Source of the DNA: Riptortus pedestris
Taxonomy: Eukaryota; Arthropoda; Insecta; Hemiptera; Alydidae
Length of the DNA stretch: 64,000 bases
Direction: 5' to 3'
NCBI GenBank assembly: GCA_019009955.1
Contig: CM032229.1
Span: forward strand, 10,509,001 to 10,573,000
Every line of letters starts with the position of its first letter. Positions within the stretch are counted from its first letter, which is position 1. Both the position numbers and the translations under genes were made by a program. Under the pieces are notes generated by a model. It did no database searches. It was not told the DNA's origin and saw only the letters and a program-made list of their open reading frames with translations. This document shows positions 60,014 through 64,000 of the stretch, in pieces.

Positions 60014-60396
60014 TTTAGCAGATTTCCCTTAAGGGAAATCAGCTATTGAGGTTGTACTCATGACGGAATTTTCGGAAATTTTCTTCAAATGTCCATCGAT
60101 CCTACCTAGTAGATGACGAAAATGAGGTCCGTTCAAAACTGTATATATATATATTTGTCTGTTACCGCTCTAGCGGTCGCAATTTTTGTTTGATCGTTAC
60201 CAAACTCGATATTTAGTCGTTTTATGTAAAAGGAAAGATCAAGTATGTTAACGGCTGAAATCGGACCAGTGGGAGGGGGGGGGGGGTTTAGAGGAGAGGA
60301 TTTTTGAAAAGTCGAAATATCTCCCTTACTATACGTCAGATCGAAACATTGTACAGAATCAATCTTATTGCAAATGAAAGTTACTATAAATATCTT
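60014..60396 (+). mobile_element. Helentron-like element, 5' two thirds (continues after insert)
   Basis: Very well preserved: TTTTAGCAGATTTCCCTTAA, CCTAGTAGATGACGAAAATG, ACCGCTCTAGCGGTCGCAAT, GTTAACGGCTGAAATCGG and TTATTGCAAATGAAAGTTAC. Interrupted near 60,397 by repeat B and resumes at 61,245. Confidence 0.85.
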
Positions 60397-61244
60397 TATA
60401 TATATATTTCTAGCGTACGTGTGTATGTCACTGAACTCCTCCTAGACGGATGGACCGATTTGATTGAATTTTTAAATACGCGTTCGAGTGACGCCCCGGA
60501 TGGTTTAGCGCCGCAGATCGGCCAGGCAGATGGAGCAGGAGTGGGGTCGTGAGGGTGGCCTGAAATTAAAAATAGCCGTATTTCGTTTTCCTTTTTGTTT
60601 TTCTGCAAATTTGCTCTGGACACGAGTTTTTTTTGTTGTTATTTTGATTAACTTTTGTCATTTTGTATTTTGTCGTATATTAAAGTATAAAGGAGATTCA
60701 TACACTAAAAAAGTAAAGAGGGGCCAACAATTTTATTGGGCACCAACGATTGAACCGAACTGAACAAAACTCGGTATGTGAATTAGCATTAGTTCTACCA
60801 TGGTTATAAGCTGTACTAAATTTTCAGGTTTTCACTTTCAGATATTGTTATTTATTTTCCAATTTTATTTTAATTTGATTTGATTGTTGCAATTATTTTA
60901 TTTTCTTTATTTATATTTATGTATTTGCATTATTATTGTTGAGGATTTTTATTTATTTCTGTTATTGGTCTACAACTGTTTGTTTTTAAGAGCGTGTAGT
61001 GCGCATTCTATCAGATAATCTCAGAACTAAAACGTCTTCTTTTCCTTCTCTCATTTTTCCTCTACTTTTTGCGTAACAAGTTTTTGCGATAATTTATTTA
61101 CTATTTGTTTTTAGGCTTACGTGCATATAACAAATGTTGTTTTTTGCGTTATTAAAAGTAGATTTTTTTAAACATAATATTATTAAATTTAATATCCTAA
61201 TCGCTTGATATATAATGCAGGACAACGTCTGCCGGGTCAGCTAA
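60397..61244 (-). mobile_element. dispersed repeat 'B', second copy, inserted in Helentron-like element
   Basis: Begins CTAGCGTACGTGTGTATGTC, ACTGAACTCCTCCTAGACGG and ends ACAACGTCTGCCGGGTCAGC, TAATTG. In reverse the end TAGCTGACCCGGCAGACG parallels the start of the copy at 56,833, and CCGAGTTTTGTTCAGTTCGG / CCCAATAAAATTGTTGG parallel its internal blocks. The ORFs inside have no family resemblance. Confidence 0.7.
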
Positions 61245-61820
61245 TTGTTATATACATTTATTCTCTATCTTGAATATTAACCGAGATATTTGCATTTTTC
61301 AGTTTTCAGCCATCAGCAAACCGCCACTTCTACTCATGTCTCATACACAATACTCCGCTTAATAAATCACATTATTCTAAGTTTAAATACCAAAAATTGT
61401 ATTCAAGAGATCTTTATTAAACGAGATACATGCAAATATGTCCTGGTGACTCCCCCCCCCCCAGTCTTAAAGTTTTGGACTACAAAAATTTGATTGATTG
61501 AGATAACAATTATTCTCACTCATTATTAATTACAGTACTAGATATAGTGAATAGTTCTCAATAAAATTAATATGTTATATTCTAAAATATTTCAGTAATT
61601 GTTTTTCTTCCCAATGTGAGGCGGGCAGAACCGTTACTTTACATTTCTAACCTAACTCTTCCTGTCGGCAGGTTATTGAAATTGGATGAAACAATTCTTA
61701 TTTCCGTTTGTACTTATTCACGGATATGTTGTGTGTACCAGTATTTATATTTATCTATTACTAAACTTCACGAGGGAAATCTGCTTAGTTTACGCAGCCC
61801 CTGCGTGACGGACTTTTTTT
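61245..61820 (+). mobile_element. Helentron-like element, 3' remainder
   Basis: Resumes TTGTTATATACATTTATTCT and TTGAATATTAACCGAGATAT, runs through the long alternative 3' body (CATCAGCAAACCGCCACTTC) and ends GGGAAATCTGCTTAGTTTAC, GCAGCCCCTGCGTGACGGAC and a T run. With the 5' part the host element is about 960 bp without the insert. Confidence 0.85.
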
Positions 61821-62645
61821 TGTTACATGTTTTATAGGTGGACTTTAAGTGCACCGGCGTTATGATAGTGTGTCCTATCTGTAATCTCGATAGAACTACT
61901 TCCTCACGCCTTCAATTTAAATAGTTTGACAAAGAATGTAGTATAGCAGGTTTTAAACCTCTTAATTATTGCTTTAAAAAAGAAGAAGCTTTACAGTGGT
62001 GCATTCTATGTTTAATGCTACAAAAAAACAAAAAAAAAACATAGAAATATGAATTCCCATAAAATCTTTACGATTCAAAGTAGAATCTGATAATAATTAA
62101 AGCTATATTTCCCAACTGCCAGGCGGGGTAATTATCACAAAGTATAAGACAGATAATTATCATAGTGGGTTCTTATTAAAAATCAAGTCGTTTATTGACA
62201 ACGGTTTTTTTGTTTATTTTAAAAACCAGTTTTTCCAGTTTGGCATCGACTAGGACTTGGATGGGCGCTTCCACCGGATTTCACCAGCGTTATATCACTC
62301 GAAGGCAATGTGTTAACAGTGATCTACATGTTTCACGTGCCTCGTTCAATGTCTATTCAGAAGGTGATTCTTGAGATAAAAGTCCCACACGCAAGTGCCG
62401 TGTAAACAAAGCAATTTCCCATGTGGTGGAATGAAACGCTGGTCATCTCAGTTCATCTTCTATTTTCTATTTTTTTAATAACACTGTGTGAAAAGAATAT
62501 TAGAAATAACTTGGGCAGAGATAGCATCTTCAGAACAACTTTACATTAACAGAAAGTAATACAAGAAGACATCACAGACATCTGGCTGTTAATAAGATAT
62601 AGCTCAATGAAATCGGTTCACTCTTTTTGAAAGACCCTATACATA
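61821..62645. other. no recognised gene
   Basis: A possible degraded Helentron-like terminus (AAAGTCCCACACGCAAGTGC) lies near 62,380. Otherwise nothing supported. Confidence 0.4.
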
Positions 62646-62772
62646 TTAGCAGATTTCCCTTAAGGGAAAATAGCTATTGAGGTTGTACTCATGATGCGAT
62701 TTTCGAAATTTTTCTTCAAATGTCCATCGATCCTACCCAGGAGATGACGAAAATGAGGTCCGTTCAAAACTG

Positions 62773-62839
<67 letters not shown>

Positions 62840-63264
62840 TACTTTATATTTGTCTGTACCAACAAACTAGCGGTCGCAATTTTTGTTTGATCGTTACCAA
62901 ACTAGTTAAATATAAATCTAGAGAAAGATCAAGTTCGTTAATAGTTTAAAGGGGAGAAAAATCGAAAATTCGAAATATCTCCGTTACTATACGTCGGATG
63001 GAAAAATTGTATAGAATAACTCTTATTGTAAATTAAATTTACTATAAATATTGTTATATACATTTATTCCCTGTCTTGAATATTAACCGAGATATTTGCA
63101 TTTTTATGAAATTTGGGCCGATAACGGATTTTTGAATTTCCCGCGAAAAGCTAGTTTGGCCCTTTGCCGTAACCGTTTGGCTCTCCTCTGGAGATTTCTC
63201 TATTCTATAACTTCACGTGGGAAATCTGCTTAGTTTACGCAGCCCCTGCGTGACGGACTTTTTT
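62646..63264 (+). mobile_element. Helentron-like element, complete short form
   Basis: 5' TTAGCAGATTTCCCTTAAGG, (TA)n core 62,773-62,837, GAAATATCTCCGTTACTATA, CCCGCGAAAAGCTAGTTTGG, then GTGGGAAATCTGCTTAGTTT, ACGCAGCCCCTGCGTGACGG and ACTTTTTT. Nearly identical in its ends to the copy at 16,133, so recently active. Confidence 0.85.
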
Positions 63265-63369
63265 CGATATAAGAATCGAAATAAAGAGATGAAATGCATA
63301 AAGAAAAGAGATATAGACAAGCTTAGCTCTATATAATGTAATATAACATCAAAACACACTTTAGTGCAG

Positions 63370-63417
<48 letters not shown>

Positions 63418-63550
63418 TGCTTTATCATTCAAATAGTACCAACAAACTAACGGCAATTTTTGTGGTTGCTGTCAAACTAGTTAATTATAAATCTAGACAA
63501 AGATCAAGCTCGTTAATAGTATAAAAGGAATGAAAAATGATATTCAACTA
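63370..63550 (+). mobile_element. Helentron-like mid fragment with (TA)n
   Basis: The (TA)n, ACCAACAAACTAACGGCAAT and AAACTAGTTAATTATAAATC blocks closely match the copy ending at 63,264, a local duplication. Confidence 0.6.
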
Positions 63551-63592
63551 AACTAAACTGCAGGGCGAGCTGGCCGAGTTTATACACGCCCT

Positions 63593-63764
63593 TTTAGCAG
63601 ATTTCCCTTAAGGGAAATCAGCTATTGAGGTTGTACTCATGACGGAATTTTCGAAATTTTTCTTCAAATGTCCATGGATCCTACCTAGTAGATGACGAAA
63701 ATGAGGTCCGTTAAAAACTGTATATATATAAATATATATATATATGTATTTATATATATATAAA
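63593..63764 (+). mobile_element. Helentron-like 5' third, facing an inverted 3' end
   Basis: TTTTAGCAGATTTCCCTTAA to the (TA)n core, then abruptly the reversed terminus of another copy. Confidence 0.8.
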
Positions 63765-64000
63765 GTCCCGTCACGCAGGGGCTGCGTAAACTAAGCAGAT
63801 TTCCCACGTGAAGTTTTACAATAGAGAAATTTCATGAGAGCCGAGTAGTCAGGAAACGGCCGGACTAGCTTTTGGCGGGAAAGTCACTCTCGCCCGTTAG
63901 CCGGCCAGATTTAATAACAATGCAAATATCTCGGTTAATATTCAAGATAGAGAATAAATTTATATAACACTATTTATAGTAAATTGTATTTGCAATAAGA
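63765..64000 (-). mobile_element. Helentron-like 3' part (minus), cut by window end
   Basis: AAGTCCCGTCACGCAGGGGC, TGCGTAAACTAAGCAGATTT, CCCACGTGAAG, then ACTAGCTTTTGGCGGGAAAG and ATCTCGGTTAATATTCAAG. Confidence 0.8.

Overview
This is eukaryotic, almost certainly animal, DNA. It is AT-rich, has intron-split coding exons with GT/AG borders and a classic AATAAA poly(A) site, and has no bacterial-style operons. The transposon mix (DD34D mariner, hAT, R2-like LINE with a restriction-like endonuclease, Transib/RAG1-like, tRNA-derived SINE, Helentron-like elements) suggests an arthropod, possibly a crustacean such as a copepod. The species is inference, not proof.

Region 1 (1-25,900) is gene territory. 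The one secure gene is the 3' half of EDEM3, the ER-degradation-enhancing alpha-mannosidase-like protein, on the + strand: six exons between 13,063 and 22,405 and a 3' UTR to about 23,580. They encode the end of the region linking to the catalytic domain, the protease-associated (PA) domain and a charged tail. The GH47 catalytic exons were not found upstream. At 285-374 is a possible last exon of another gene (PSMD9-like, tentative), and at 555-681 a signal-peptide-like ORF. The introns carry SINEs, Helentron-like copies and a minisatellite.

Region 2 (25,900-34,000) is repeat-dense. It holds a 1.1-kb inverted repeat built around two opposed mariner fragments and palindromic MITEs, several nested Helentron-like elements, and a striking (C15A)n tract.

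Region 3 (34,036-45,245) is a roughly 8-kb satellite of 57-bp monomers. It is interrupted by a decayed 3,108-bp transposon (41,936-45,043) whose ends carry CACAGTG heptamers, one with an A-rich nonamer 23 bp further in. It has a 5-bp target duplication and remnants of a RAG1-like transposase. This is the most interesting object in the window.

Region 4 (45,245-64,000) is a transposon graveyard. It contains a Helentron-like copy holding an exon-like gene fragment, an R2-like LINE 3' end, three hAT deletion derivatives with 8-bp target duplications, two other LINE tails, a dispersed repeat with an internal tandem array, and many further Helentron-like copies, two of them essentially complete (one of these is in Region 1).

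Many of the open reading frames are shadows of repeats (poly-C, satellite, microsatellites) and are not genes.
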